DNA of 64,000 nt from Apteryx mantelli (Eukaryota; Chordata; Aves; Apterygiformes; Apterygidae). The translations under genes were made by a program, and so were the position numbers. The notes beneath the pieces are model-generated. The model was given only the letters and a program-made list of their open reading frames with translations, was not told the DNA's origin and made no database searches. Positions 10,990-22,741 of the stretch are shown piece after piece. The stretch spans positions 930,001 to 994,000 of the forward strand of contig NC_090011.1 of assembly GCF_036417845.1 (NCBI RefSeq), in the 5' to 3' direction. Within the stretch, counting starts at the first letter, position 1. Each line of letters starts with the position of its first letter.

Positions 10990-11221
10990 AAATTAATAAT
11001 TAATGTGGAAGAACACATGAAGCAGCTGATCAGATTGAGTGAGAAGGAGATAAAGACTTTATTGAATCAGAAGATAGAAAGTGTCCAAAAGTATTTAACA
11101 ACTGAGCTGCAAAATGAGCTGCAACAGTTGGAATTGCTTCTGAAAAACAAACTTCATGGGATGCAGACTATGGCAGAAATCAGCATCTTGGAGAGGTAAC
11201 TGGAATATCTTGCAAACCAGG
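10990..11221 (+). pseudogene. Decayed coiled-coil exon, copy 3
   Basis: This is the exon family of 4213-4554 in degraded form. The reading EEHMKQLIRLSEKEIKTLLN and then QKIESVQKYL aligns with the QEEVERILSEKLATLQSRV block of the intact copy. The frame from 11005 is closed by TAA at 11197-11199. After the stop the same frame reads LEYLANQ up to a still good phase-1 donor, GTAAGG at 11222. The start has an insertion that breaks phase with the likely acceptor AATGTTAG. It is probably the relic of a second butyrophilin-like gene, or of extra exons of the first. Confidence 0.6.
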
Positions 11222-12005
11222 GTAAGGACAGCATTTCAATATTTCTCTACAGCATTTGTGTGCATGGGAGGAATAGCAGCAGGTTGTGCTTTCTGAGCTT
11301 GTATGGAAACCACCATTCATTTGGAAAGAGACGGGGGAAGGAGAAACACAGTAACGTGACTCTTCTGTTTCTTTTCAGATTGAAAGGAGGAGTGTATCAC
11401 TCCCTTTTATAAAGATCTTTATGAAGCAGGTCTGAATTTGCAAACTGAAATTCAGACCACGTTTAATGATAGATATGTTGATATAGGGACTACAGAATGT
11501 AAATAAAGGGATGCCTTAAAAAGAAGGGCACAGATGAGCAACTGAGAGGGGAAGTAAATCATCTGAATGCAGCATCAGATCAGCTACAGTACCTTGTCTT
11601 GCCTCCAGAGGAAACAGCATGAAGTTTAATTTGTGAACTTACCATGTCATCTAGCTTCCAGGAAACTTCAAATAGTTAATGTTTTGGAGAAATCATAGGA
11701 ATGGATTCAACTCCCTTTTAATTAAAACTCAGAGGTAGTAATTATCCTTTGTGACCAAAAGAATTGTTTGTTAAGCACTATATTCATCCATGTCTTTCCC
11801 AAGCTCTAATAATTGTATTTTGTGTCTTCAGTTGGCACATCACATTGGTTGTCTTTTGAGAATGGTTTGAGAATGGTTAGAAGTTTGAAAACAAACTTCT
11901 AATCTAATGCTGTCTTTCTATCCTTTATTTGCAAAGCATATTTCTAATCACTAGTAATAATCAGAGGGTTACACACTGTTAAGTGTGTTTTCTTATTTAC
12001 TCTAG
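11222..12005. other. Intron-like spacer between decayed exons
   Basis: AT-rich sequence with no further coil exon or heptad micro-exon that I could find. Confidence 0.4.
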
Positions 12006-12341
12006 GAAAGGAGATGGAAGAATGCCTGAAGGCTGAGATTAAATCCAGTCAAGAGGAAATGAAGGCTTCATTGGACCAGCAGCTTATAAGTATCCAACAA
12101 CATCTAGAAAAGCAGCTCCGAGGTCCTCTTTCAGAGTTGAAAACAGAGGTGAAGGCAGCTGTCAACAGTTTGACCTCCCTCAGAAAAACTGTTGTCTGTG
12201 GATTTGAAAAGCAAGAAGGAGCTCTAGCAGATGCGTAGCAAATGAGTAGAGACCAGCTGAATCAATTGGAAGATCATTTAGCAAAAATATTCTCTAGGTT
12301 GGAGATAAACCAGGGACTGGGCCCTCAGTGGGGAAAACTAG
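12006..12341 (+). pseudogene. Decayed coiled-coil exon, copy 4
   Basis: The acceptor TTATTTACTCTAG is intact and the exon starts GKEMEECLKAEIKSSQEEMK. The block EEMKASLDQQLISIQQHLEKQ aligns with EEVERILSEKLATLQSRVEAA of the intact copy. The frame is stopped by TAG at 12236-12238, then stays open (QMSRDQLNQLEDHLAK and on) to ...GKL at 12341, 336 nt in total against 342 in the intact exon. The donor that should follow AAACTAG reads ATAACT instead of GTGAGC, so the splice site is lost. It carries two independent disabling changes. Confidence 0.7.
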
Positions 12342-14113
12342 ATAACTAGAAAGTGTAGGTAGGAGACGACATCTTTCAAAAGTTTCATCTCCTGTCCCAC
12401 TGAAGCCTTTATGACAGAGGTCAGACTGTTTGAGAGGTATAGATGAGACCTCTAGTGTTCAGGTCTACCTAAGCCGAGATCTCAAATTACCTTTATGAGC
12501 TGAAACTTAAACTTAAGTGGAAGTTGTGTCTCCACAGATCAAACAAAATGAACAAACAGGCAAACAAATCTCAGCTAAAACCAACAGACTTCTGCATAGG
12601 CATTCGCACTGAACTTTCTTTTCCTTCTAAAAATCACATAACTGAAAGCACCCAGAAGAGCTTCTCCCTTTTCGGACACCTATATGCCTCTCTCCTGCTA
12701 GCCAAATAGGTCCTCTCCACCTTTGAAAGAACTGAAAAAGAAGCTGTGTGTAAATCCTAGCTTATCAAATAGCAGATAATCAGAGCCCCTTTAATACTGA
12801 ACCACAAATGCTTCTGCTGCCTGCCTTATGCACAGTAGTCTAGCGAAAGAAGCACTTGTGTAGGCTAAAGAGGTTAGCTAGGAGTTCAAGAATAAATAAT
12901 GAAACCCAAAGCTGACCACCTGAAACCAAGTCTGCTTAGCTTATGAGGGATACCTTCCAGTTGCAAAGGAATGAACCATGGGTTTAGTTCCTTCTCCCAA
13001 GCTTGTGTTTATATTTTCCTATAGGCATATAGAATGGGTGTATACATATCCCTATCCCTGTATACCCTAGAACCTACTTGATGATCAGACTTCTATGATT
13101 CACTTACAAAAAACTCACTTTGCTGAATGTGAGTGTGTATACTCCTTCGGGGACTTCAGTGGGGGTAGATGGTTAAAGACACCAGCCTGCTATCTGATCT
13201 GAGGAGGGAAGTCAGGTATGACTTCCAAGTCTATAGTTACTCCATTTGAGAGACTGAATAACATGAAGCAGTACTAGTCAAAATATCAACAAAGGACCTG
13301 ACTAATGTCAAATGACAATGTCTTACTGTTGTGTCATGACTGGAAAATATCCTTCCGCATCCATCTTACATGTTTAAATACACTGCTGCTTACCTAGAAA
13401 ATATTCACATTACTATGTTCATCATCACTATCATTTGGAATTGCTGCTGGTTTTCCACCAGGGCTCTGTTCCCATGATCAATGTCATGGCATGCCTACCA
13501 GATCACTTCCAGGATCCCTTCTCCCAGGTAACCTGGACCAAGGAGAATGGGCACAGGTCTGCAAGACTTTATTCTGAGGAGCTGCAGCACAGTCCTTTCC
13601 AGTGCTACCCAAAACAAGCAAGCCAGATTAAAAATGTTTAACTTAAAGGCCTATGATAAGAACTGGTGGGTTCTGTGAGTATCCAGAGAAAGTAGTTCCC
13701 ATCAGCTGCCAGGCAAAATTTAACCCAGCTGCAGAGTACCGATCACATGATCTATATCCTATAACAACCTAACATTAATTAAGGCTATTTAAAATGCTGA
13801 GCATTTTATTATGTAATGGCTTTTGTGTCCTGTGGAATTCAGTAAAATTGTCTTTACAAGTTTGCCTATGCAACTCCAAAGACCCTGAAACTCAAAGTTT
13901 TCATGTATGACTTTGTATTTTGATGAAAATTGCTAATACTGTGCAATTCAGAACAAAGTCAGCAAGACCAGTAATAGTTTGCAAACTGAATTTATTTTTA
14001 ATAGCAACCACGAAAGAATGTACTTCCAATAATTGAAAAAATGTTAATAATAAGGGCAGCAAGAAATCCAGTGTCATGCATGCTATCTTTTTTCTATTAA
14101 TTTCTATTAATAG
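12342..14113. other. Non-coding stretch, nothing recognised
   Basis: Open frames at 12524-12709 and 13435-13641 have no domain or splice context. No repeat was recognised. Confidence 0.4.
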
Positions 14114-14376
14114 TCAAGCTTTTTTTCACAGAAAGGAGGGAAGGGTGGCAGGAGCCATCTGATACTTCCCCATCTCAAGAAGCAGCCATTAGGTACACTC
14201 CAGAGCAGTCAGCATGTCAGCGGAGTTAATTTTTGCCCAAGCTGTAGCTCGCTCATGAGCCACAACCTTTCCAGCTACAAGCCAATGTTAAAACGTGAGT
14301 CACTGCACATACAGTCAGTCACACAGACATCCATTCTCCACTTGGAGGAGTCTCACAATTGGCACGCAGACTCACT
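14114..14376. repeat. Dispersed direct repeat, copy 2 (pair at 9524-9785)
   Basis: Same orientation as copy 1, about 4.59 kb downstream. The two copies bracket the decayed coil exons. Differences are scattered substitutions and one-base indels, so the pair is old. Confidence 0.85.
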
Positions 14377-16756
14377 GTCAATGAGGTCCTGGCTAACAAG
14401 CCTTTGGAAAGACAGGAGGCAGCTGTCAGCACCTGGAGCACAAGTATTGCTTCCTGGGGTTCAGCTTTCTTTGAAGAGAGAGCTGTTTGAGAGGCTTCAG
14501 CCAGCCTTGGACTGCTTCCACAAAAAGCCAGAAGCAGCCTCTTCAAGGGCTTACGTCACTCCACTCAGCAGTTGCCTTTCAGCTTGGGCCCTCGCCCTTC
14601 CCTGAGCTATCTTGTGGTCATGCCCATGTCTGGTCATGTACCTTGCTGATTTGCACCCACAGACTTGACTTCCCAGTTTGATCTTCTCCATGCAGCCACT
14701 GCCTCTGCCTGCCTTGTCACCACACTCAGCATCCAGCTCCACTTCACTTTCAGAGCAGCTCCTTGTTCCTCCCTAACACCTGCTCTCAGGATTGCACACA
14801 GCTGGAATCTGTGCCTGGGGTTCACTCCCTTCAAGGAGGAGGGCACAAGCAGGCGTCATTTCCTGGAACACAGATTACTGTTGGGACTTTCCCAGAGTGG
14901 TACGAATGCTTCAGCCAGTTAGGGAACAGCTGTGTGCTAAAGGTTCAACCCCGTCTTTTATGGGCACTCTTTCCTGGAACTGCATAAAGTCCAGCGACCC
15001 TGAACACTGCCTGCCCATAGCTCTGCGCCATTGTGCTGTAAGCGAAACCCAGCTCTTCTCTGGAGAAACAGCATGGGAAGTGCCTTCTCCCAAGGTATGT
15101 GATTGCATTTCTCCATCTATTCCCTTTCATTCTTTAGGAGTTCACACCTCTGCCACTCTGTTGCAAGGGGAAAACATCCTGAAGATGAGTAGTTGCCTCG
15201 GTTTTGTATGTTCTCGCTTCATGTGACCGTTTTGTCGGGATCCACTTCATAGACAACAGAAATCTCGTCAGTGTAGGCAGTGGCACGTCACATGCCAGGA
15301 CACGATTCCCTTCATTCTAGGGTAGATGTTGTGGTGGGAATTCAACCCCAAAACTCAAGGGGTGGCACCACCTCTATCCCTGCACACCAACATTTCAGCG
15401 TCCAAGGTGGGGGTGATCTACATGTGTGCTGGGTGTCTAGGGTCACCACATGGTTTGTTTGAAGCTAGCAAAGATGTGCACTGAGGGATTTAGACCACCT
15501 CGAAGCAGATGCGGGCTTTTGTTGGTTTCTCTTCAGGGTGTCTCTTCCTCCCTTTGGTTAAGCTGCCTTCCTTGGCTGCTGCTCTCTGCCCTCCTCTCAG
15601 GGTTCTTCCCAGAGCTGTTCTTCAGCAGGCATGAAGCATGAAGAGGGCGCTTTTATAGCTGCCTTTTCATTGATACACACATGCACTTAGGTGTTTACTC
15701 ATGTGCATACATGACACATTTCCATTGTTTGTTCTAAACGTCCTATGAAGTTTCTCAAGCCGTATCCTCTGGGATGGGATTGCATCTGGGACTGGATTAC
15801 TTTACAGCTCAGGCTTTGGAAGTGCTCTTTTGAAATGCCTCCCCACACCAACATACACCACACACAGACACAGAGGCACACACACACAAGCACACACACA
15901 CCTTTTTATGGCCATTGGGAGCACGGCTAAGATGACAAGAGTGGAGCAAAGGGCAACTCAGCTGAGTCAAGAGAAAGAGGCATGAACAACAGAGCAGAAC
16001 AGGGAGGAGTGCCTTGAGCAGAACTCCTTCCCTGTAACAAGCAGAGCAGTTAGCATTTCTCACTTCTCATGCGAGCTCCACATCCCTTCTCTACAAGATC
16101 TTGTCAGACATGGCAGGCTCCTCTGTGGGAAAAGCTGGTAAAGCAACTGCAGTAGCAGGGCGGTGTGCTCTTGCAGATATGTTTTGGCCTCAGGTAAGCC
16201 TGAGTGTCTTCAGCCATCAGGTCACATTCCTGGCTCATGCTGGTAGAGGAAGAAAGAGAGGTTGCATCGTCACGCTCTTCAAGAGCACCTCTTTAGGCTG
16301 CTGCTCTGAATCTCTGACTGGAGATGCCTTTCTCTGTTGACTCTGAAGAAATCGTGGTCTGGTCAGCTTGCAGGACTGGAGTTAATCTCATGGAGTTTCC
16401 ACCTGGACAAGGTTTCCATCACTCTGTCCTTGTGGAAAATTTTGGCTGGGGTCAAGCACCTTCTTCTGCACTCTGCAGACACAAGAAATACCCTGATTCA
16501 ATTTGACTAAGGAAAACATTCATGCACAGCTGCATTGTCAGGGAGCTACACTGGAGTCAAAGATAGGAGAGTGGCCATTTCTCAGGCCATCAGATCATCC
16601 TGCAGCCATGGTCCTCCATTCTCTACCATGGTGCACACAAGAGAACTTTTCCTGGGAGGAGTGAGCCTGGCTTGACTGTGTTGCCAGCTGGTGAGCAGCA
16701 TGCCAGGAGGAAACATCACTCCCAGGAAAGGGCTCACTTTTGTCCTTGCATTTCAG
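14377..16756. other. Non-coding stretch, nothing firm
   Basis: Several overlapping open frames at 14255-15226 on both strands lack domain character. A good donor-like GTATGTG lies near 15095, but no matching acceptor-bounded exon was found. Confidence 0.4.
15844..15901. repeat. (CA)n microsatellite, interrupted
   Basis: CACACA runs interrupted by AT, GA and AG steps. The minus-strand frames reading VCVCLCVCV here are artefacts of the repeat. Confidence 0.9.
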
Positions 16757-16818
16757 ACTGAACTTGGAGAAAGGGGCCGAGGAAAGCAGAAGACCTGAGG
16801 ACATGTCTTGGCAACATG
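16757..16818 (+). other. Candidate exon, function unknown
   Basis: A strong acceptor (TTTGTCCTTGCATTTCAG) and a strong donor (GTAAGA) bound 62 nt. One frame is open, reading LNLEKGAEESRRPEDMSWQH after one leading base, ending in phase 1. The phases are 2 then 1, unlike the symmetrical exons of the locus. It could be a lone exon of an unrecognised gene or a cryptic site pair. Confidence 0.3.
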
Positions 16819-17040
16819 GTAAGAGCGGGATGACTTCTCCTCAGTTGGGGGCCAAAATGACAGTGGATGCTCTATAAAGCCTGAATGCCTGGGAGGAATC
16901 AGGAGGCCATGGGAGGCAAGTACTCTATGGCTTGAGGGTCAGAAACGAGTCCTCCTTCTCTTCTGTATTGCCCCTTCAGTCTACAAGAACATCCTTCCCT
17001 TTAATCTCAGTCACAGGGAATGCAACTCCTCTGTGTGCAG

Positions 17041-17880
17041 GGCAAACCTCTCCTTGGTCGGGAGGTCTGTTTTGTAGCATAGATGGGCTCAGGGTTGGGT
17101 GCAGGGAGGAGCAGCCAGCTGAACTGTGAGTTGTGCTAACTATGGAGAGGCAAGTAAGAAGGCACTCTGCCTAGGTGACAGGAAACCTGTAGCTAGCAGC
17201 CACACAGAGAGCAAGGCCTTGGGGTCTTCAGCACCCAGCAGTCCTTATGCACAGACGCAAGGCAAGGGAAAGGTCTTAACTAAGCTTCCTCTTGTTCTCC
17301 TCCTTCTCTGCTCATACAAACGCAATGTCCAGGACACCAGGACCCTGCGCGGGACCTCCAAGGACAGAGAAATATCTCTGAACTTGCGAGTAAGTATGCT
17401 GGAGGCAATTCCTGTTGCGTGCGGTCAGTTACATGTGAAAAGCGCTGGAGTGTCTGGAGAAGTCCAATTTTGGTTTTACGGGGTTTGGGAAGGGTGTCAG
17501 AGGAAAGCCCTGCACTGGGACAAAGCCCACAGCCTTAGCAATACTAGGGCTACTGCTAATCGTACACAATCAGAAGGCAGCTGTTAGCTTAGTAGTTCAC
17601 TTGGTTTCTAATGCGAACAGAGGAGTATAGTAAAAGAGCTTGACCTTTGCCAGGGTGCTGAGAGCAGTCAGCCACAGCGCTGACTGTATCCCTGATCCTT
17701 ATGGCTCTATTCACCGTTACCTCACTGGAGACACTTTCCTCACTACGACCTCTGCATTGCGGTGGGGTGGCTCATTTGACCAAGTGTGAGGATCTCATTT
17801 AGATCAGAGATTATGGATCCCCAGGTCGGGCCAACTAGTGCCATTGGCAGCATTGTGGTGGTCTAGCCTGGCCTCCAAAT
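17041..17880. repeat. Segmental duplication copy 1 (pair at 21796-23010)
   Basis: Blocks match in order: GTGCAGGGAGGAGCAGCCAG (17099; 21850), GGAGTGTCTGGAGAA (17446; 22568), TTGGTTTTACGG/AGC (17470; 22592), GACTGTATCCCTG (17682; 22820), ACGACCTCTGCATT (17745; 22868) and GGTCAGAGATTA-like sequence (17803; 22925). The offset grows from about 4.75 to 5.13 kb through indels and repeats in the right copy. A GTAAGTATG donor near 17391 follows an open stretch without a clear acceptor. Confidence 0.7.
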
Positions 17881-17995
17881 GCCGTGCCAGAAGGACACGG
17901 ATCTGCAGTGGGTCCTGCGTCACCCCTGCCAGCCCGGTGTGAAGATCTCAGGTACCCTGCCCCTTTGGTTCTTCTCCTTTGCTTTTGCATTCCAG

Positions 17996-18061
17996 AAGGT
18001 CCACCCCATGTAAGCACTCCACAAAATGTTGAGAGAGCTCAGAATTATGTGGAGGGTCTCT
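17996..18061 (+). other. Candidate relic exon, PPHV type, copy 1
   Basis: After acceptor CTTTTGCATTCCAG the phase-1 reading is E-GPPHVSTPQNVERAQNYVEG-L, 66 nt if it ends like the copy at 19458. The expected donor reads CTAATG, so splicing is lost. It resembles 19458-19511 in protein. Identity unknown. Confidence 0.25.
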
Positions 18062-19457
18062 CTAATGCTGATGCACTATGACAGCACAGTGTAGACATCT
18101 GCAATGCACTCTCTGTGAGAGTCGTGAGCTCGGATGAGCTTCCCTGAAGTAGGGCTTTGCTTTTTGAACAGTCCCCACTCTCTGAAAGGAAAACAGCATC
18201 CTATCTCTTTGAATGAGGATTCTCTTGAAAGACCGGCATTTTCAGACCCCGCTCCAGTACACCCAAACTCGGAATCCTGCCCGTCAAGCCATCTTCTGCC
18301 TGCCTTTTGCAGGCAATTGGGGCAAGCCCAGAAATCTAGCATGTCACCAGTGTCCCAGAAGGAACCGCTCCCTCTCAGCTGACAGAAGTAATGGCTCCAC
18401 TTGTCTTTTACACCTAGCTCCATTGCCCCACAAGACAAGTCTGCAGCTCTAATCGGACGTTAACGCCACCATTCTCCCGGAAACTCAGTCCAGTACTTCC
18501 CAGAGCAACCTAACAGGGGAAACAGGAAAGTCAGGGAATGCATAACTAATGCTGACAGAGGATGTGTATCAGCCATGCTGCCTCTGCTTCCCTGTGTTAG
18601 CTCTGCTCATTTTCCCTGTGCTACACGCCCTCTCTGCTGACCATTCTTATGAGTCTGAGAAGTGTCTCATTACCCACATGCAAAGGGCACAAAATCCTGC
18701 TTTCCTCTCTTCACTGTACAAAATGCAGCTGGAATCTCGGCTTTCAGGCACACACACACACACACACAACCTTTTCCTGGAAATCTCCCCACTTCCCTGC
18801 TGTCAGCTTCCCTGCTGGGGCTCATAGTTGGCCGAGTTTGGAGCTACCTGTGTGCTTTCCTTGCTGCAGCAGCACTAAGAGGCACAAACCTGAACTCTCT
18901 GTGCCTGGGGGTTTCCAGAGCCACCAGGACAAACCCCCGAGCGGCATGCTTGGACCTCAGCGCACACCCTGCTTTGAGCAGGAGGTGCCCCTGCAGCACT
19001 CCTGAGGTCCCTTCCACGCAGCAGCATTGTGTCGTTTGAGGAGAGAGGCAGGCCAAAATCCCAAGCCACAGACAAGATTCTTCCAAGCCGATAAACATTC
19101 CAATGACTTTTTCAGGAACAACAAGTGCATGATGGATGGCTCTGATGAGTATTGTGTGAGGAGAAGGGAGGGAGCAGAGCATGGCACTGGTGAGGTGAGA
19201 AGAAGGGGCAGAGTGATGCCGTGATTCCCCCCAGGGAAAAGAACGTACAGTGCTGCACTTCTCGGGAGGGACTTCTGGGCACAGGAGAGCATTAGAAGTT
19301 TGGCTGGGTAGGCTAAGGAGCAGTGTGCACTCTGGGAGCTAGGCCTTTGTGTCTTTTGAAGCCAAAAGCCCTTTTGGCAGGAGGGCAGGGAAAGGGAAAG
19401 AACCTAATGAAGTCTCCTCTTTTGTCTTCCTTTCCTATGTGACATAATGTCCTGAAG
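18062..19457. other. Non-coding stretch, nothing firm
   Basis: Contains the (CA)n tract at 18748-18769. Overlapping open frames at 18549-19292 on both strands lack domains. Confidence 0.4.
18748..18769. repeat. (CA)n microsatellite
   Basis: About eleven CA units within an otherwise unremarkable stretch. Confidence 0.9.
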
Positions 19458-19511
19458 TTGAGAAGAGTCCACCACATGTCAAACAATGCATAAAATACTT
19501 TGACGGTCTGA
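19458..19511 (+). other. Candidate exon, PPHV type, copy 2
   Basis: The phase 1-1 reading of 54 nt is V-EKSPPHVKQCIKYFDGL, followed by a strong GTAAGT donor at 19512. The acceptor (TAATGTCCTGAAG) is weak. Similarity to 17996-18061 (E-x-PPHV ... Q-x-x-x-Y-x-x-GL) suggests a duplicated exon type. Function unknown. Confidence 0.3.
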
Positions 19512-19952
19512 GTAAGTATTCTGGATCTTTTGCTCAAGCTGGGTGCTTTGAGGTGGGATGTCTCATTCCAGAGGAAAACGTGGCCTGTGGAGGCCTGTCC
19601 CCCTGAGGCCCATACCCACAGCTCCCCTTAGAGTCAACAGCAGAAAGCATGCCCTGCAGGATGGTGGCATTCCTCTCTTCAGTAGGGCACATGGCTTTGG
19701 TGTCAGGCTGGTCATGCTCTCGTGGCCTGCTCTGCTCTCCATTGCCAATGGAAGGCCTGCAAAAGTCGGGCTCACATGTTGAAGTTGAAGGAGAAGAGGG
19801 CCAGTCACGCTGTTGCCCTGCCCTCCTGCACCACAAATGAATGGAATGATCATCACATGCTGTAGCAGTGCAGGCTGTCACGCTGCCCAGGTTGAGAAAG
19901 AACACCTTGGATTGAGTGCACTCCCATCCTCCTGACGAGCTAAGGAGAACCA

Positions 19953-20285
19953 TTCTCCTGTCGTTGCTCGTTCAAGTGGCATGGCTGGAGGTGAACATCA
20001 GTCACCTCCTTGGGGAAGGCTTGCCAATGAGCATGCCCTGTCCTCAGCGATAGGCTCGCTCCTGGGGCCAACCAAAAAGGTGGGCTGCAAACCAGGTGGC
20101 TGTGGCTAAGGCCTTACCATAGTGCTTGGGCTTTCTTTTTCCGGACACCAGCCTAAACAAAGCACAACTCACAGCCAAACAGGGAGGGGGGGAATTGCCA
20201 GAGACAGCTCACAGACACCGCTCAGAGGACATTGCATGGAAAGAGGGCCAGATGTCATCCATAAAGCAGAACATTCCCTCCTGCA
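19953..20285. repeat. Direct repeat copy 1 (pair at 21457-21788)
   Basis: About 330 bp matches 21457-21788 in the same orientation. Landmarks are TTCAAGTGGCATGGCTGGAG, CTGCAAACCAGGTGGCTGTG and GCTTGGGCTTTCTTTTT. After the pyrimidine tract both copies carry a Lys/Gln-rich reading (SLNKAQLTAKQ here, SQNKAQIAAKQ in the pair). The second copy has an AG acceptor there and this one has CCGG. It may be a relic coil exon. Confidence 0.8.
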
Positions 20286-21196
20286 AGGAGGTAGGGTGGA
20301 CTCACATGAGAGAGCCCTGAGTCTCCACTCACAGCAGATCAACAGGGAAAGACGACCAGAAAGACAGGGAAGTGGTAAGTAATAGTGACAGTAGGTCTGT
20401 CAACAACATCTGTCATTCGCCTCAGCTGGCTGCATACCACAGCCATGAAAAGAGCAAAAATTGCTTGAGCAAGGAGAAGAGCATCACAGAGCAGATCTTT
20501 TAGCAACAAGGCAGCACAGGGCAAGCAACTAAGCAGTGAAGTGACTTCATTGGGAAGAAGGGAACTTCATGAAAGCTTTCTCCCCTCCTCCCCCATGAAG
20601 TTCTTGGTTCTCCCTTCTGCCTGCAATTGCCCATCGCAACATGCTGCAGTAAGAGGAGGACCCACCTTTGGATGGGCTACTCTTGCAGGCTGTTCTCTAG
20701 TCTTGCGCATGACTGCCAAGGCTGCCCGCATGCTTCCGTCTTTGCTCACCAGATGATGTTTGCACTCGGGCACTGGTCCCAAGCAGCAGGCATCCCTGCC
20801 ACTTTATTTCCTGGTGCCCAGCAACACCTTCCTGACTCCCCTGTTGAGCTGTGCAATCACCAAGGAGCCCCTGGGGGCATAAGGGGGCAGATATGGCATG
20901 GCATGCTGCTAGTAGTGATCTGTGTACACAGCACTAATGCAAGAAGGAGCTCACCTGAGACTTTCACCCTTTTTATCCTGAAGATGACAAAACAGGAAGA
21001 GGAGGACCACCACCCAAAGAGGGAGAGGGGATGCCTCTGAGCACAGGTGAGTGCTGGGAAGACCTCTGTTTAAAGGAGACAGGGCTGGCAAGGCAAAGAA
21101 GTCAGATGCCACGCTGTTTCCTCTAAGCAAAATTTGGTGATAGAGAGCAATAGGAAGCTTTCCCTGCAAGTTCAAAGTACAGAGGAAGCTTTGAAG
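20286..21196. other. Non-coding stretch, nothing recognised
   Basis: Open frames at 20541-21040 lack domain or splice support. Confidence 0.4.
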
Positions 21197-21442
21197 AAAC
21201 CGAAGGGGTCTCCCAGAGTGATTTGTAGCATCTGAGAAAGGGCATACAACAGAAAGGAGGCACTGGTCCGAGGAGAGCTTTGCAGAGCAGAAGCAGGTTC
21301 CGATTTCTAAACATACCCACCTCATGCCATTTAGGCCTCCAAAAGCACCTGAGAGAGGCATGAGGACATGGCAGACATAACCAAAGTGCTCCTCAACACC
21401 CATGCTGTGCAAAGTTGGATGTAGAGTGCAGTGGTGAAAATG
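21197..21442. repeat. Direct repeat copy 2 (pair at 1695-1940)
   Basis: Matches the flank directly after the CR1 element at the left edge. Here no CR1 precedes it; the upstream sequence is unrelated, and the repeat abuts the next duplicated block at 21457. Confidence 0.8.
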
Positions 21443-21456
21443 AGCTCAGGCAAGGC

Positions 21457-21788
21457 TTTTCCTGATGTTGCTCATTCAAGTGGCATGGCTGGAGCTGAAC
21501 ATTAATCATCTCCTCGGGGAATGCTTGCCAATGACCGTGCCCTGTCCTCAGCGTCAGGGTCCCTCCTGTGGCCACCAAAAAAGGGGGCTGCAAACCAGGT
21601 GGCTGTGGCTAAGGGCTTACTGTAGTGCTTGGGCTTTCTTTTTGCAGAGACCAGCCAAAACAAAGCACAAATTGCAGCCAAACAGCGAGGGGGGAGTCAC
21701 TAGAAACAGCTCAGGGACACCACTCAGAGGACATTGCAGGGCAAGGAGGGCCAGAATCTCAGCCACAGGGAAGACCACTCCTCTGAGT
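21457..21788. repeat. Direct repeat copy 2 (pair at 19953-20285)
   Basis: In this copy the tract CTTTCTTTTTGCAG is a plausible acceptor, followed by E-TSQNKAQIAAKQRGG and then an in-frame TAG, so any exon here is dead. Confidence 0.8.
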
Positions 21789-22663
21789 GCGCAGCACACC
21801 TGTCTTTGGCCATGAGGTCTCTTTCGTAGCATCAGTGGGCTCAGGGCTGCGTGCAGGGAGGAGCAGCCAGCTGGGCTGTGAGGTAGACAGTGGCATAGCC
21901 ATTGGAGGTGCGTGCAACTTTCTTCAGGGATGTTCATCAGGAGAAATCTGAAGTCCCGGCTCTCCTCAGCGACGCTCCCCTCCAGCCCTGTGATGGGAGT
22001 GACTTGCCTTTTCCCCAAAGCAAGTGGAAGAAAGGCTAGTGTTGGGGGTGAGGCTCCTTAGCTGGGCTCACTATAAAGTCCAACCTTCTGCCTCAAGGCA
22101 GGAGTCTCTGATGTACAGAGAAAAAGGGAGAGCGGCAGTCATCCAGCAAAACTGTTTGTTGGGGAGGCTTGTGCAAGTGGTGCCCTTAAACACCTTTTGT
22201 ACCTTGCAAAAAAGGATGATGAAGGAGAAGAGCAGGGTGGCAGAAGACACATGAGGCAGACACAAACACCACTGAGTTGGTGAACACCATGAATCCACAT
22301 TCATGGAAGGCTGAGATGAGACAGAAGGGGAGTGCTCCTGCGATCTCTCTTCACGCTCAAACACCTGCCATGCTTGAGTTCCCATGGGAGGGAAGGAAAC
22401 GTGCCCAGAAATTGTCTCCTTGGCTGGTGATCCTTTTCCTTCTGACACATCGTGGTCTCGGCCTGTCGTCCATTCTCTTCTGCCACGCGGTCTCCACACA
22501 AACTGAAGCAGAGATTTCACATGGCCGTAGCCAAAGGGAGGTTGTGAAGTTCCAGGTGAAAAGCAGTGGAGTGTCTGGAGAACTCAGACTTTGGTTTTAC
22601 AGCATTTGGGAAGGGTGTTGAAAGCAAGCCCTGCCCTCACAGGAATCTCACAGTCCTAGCAAT

Positions 22664-22687
22664 ACTCCTCCTCCTCCTCCTCCTCCT
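22664..22687. repeat. (TCC)n microsatellite
   Basis: About eight CTC/TCC units, then degenerate ACTACTCCTACTC. Confidence 0.9.
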
Positions 22688-22741
22688 AATACTACTCCTA
22701 CTCAGAGGACTCCTATTCGTACCTCATTAGAAGGCAATAAT

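Noticed and set aside
9524..14376. Endogenous retrovirus with the two direct repeats as LTRs
   Set aside because: No gag, pol or env coding between them, no convincing primer-binding site, and no TG...CA ends; the interior holds butyrophilin-type coil exons.
15699..16063. Cys/Val-rich minus-strand frames as a small secreted protein
   Set aside because: The Cys/Val run is the (CA)n microsatellite read in one frame.
22071..22520. Minus-strand frame with a hydrophobic run as a membrane exon
   Set aside because: It is opposite in strand to all supported exons, lacks splice boundaries, and the duplicate at 17 kb does not keep it.
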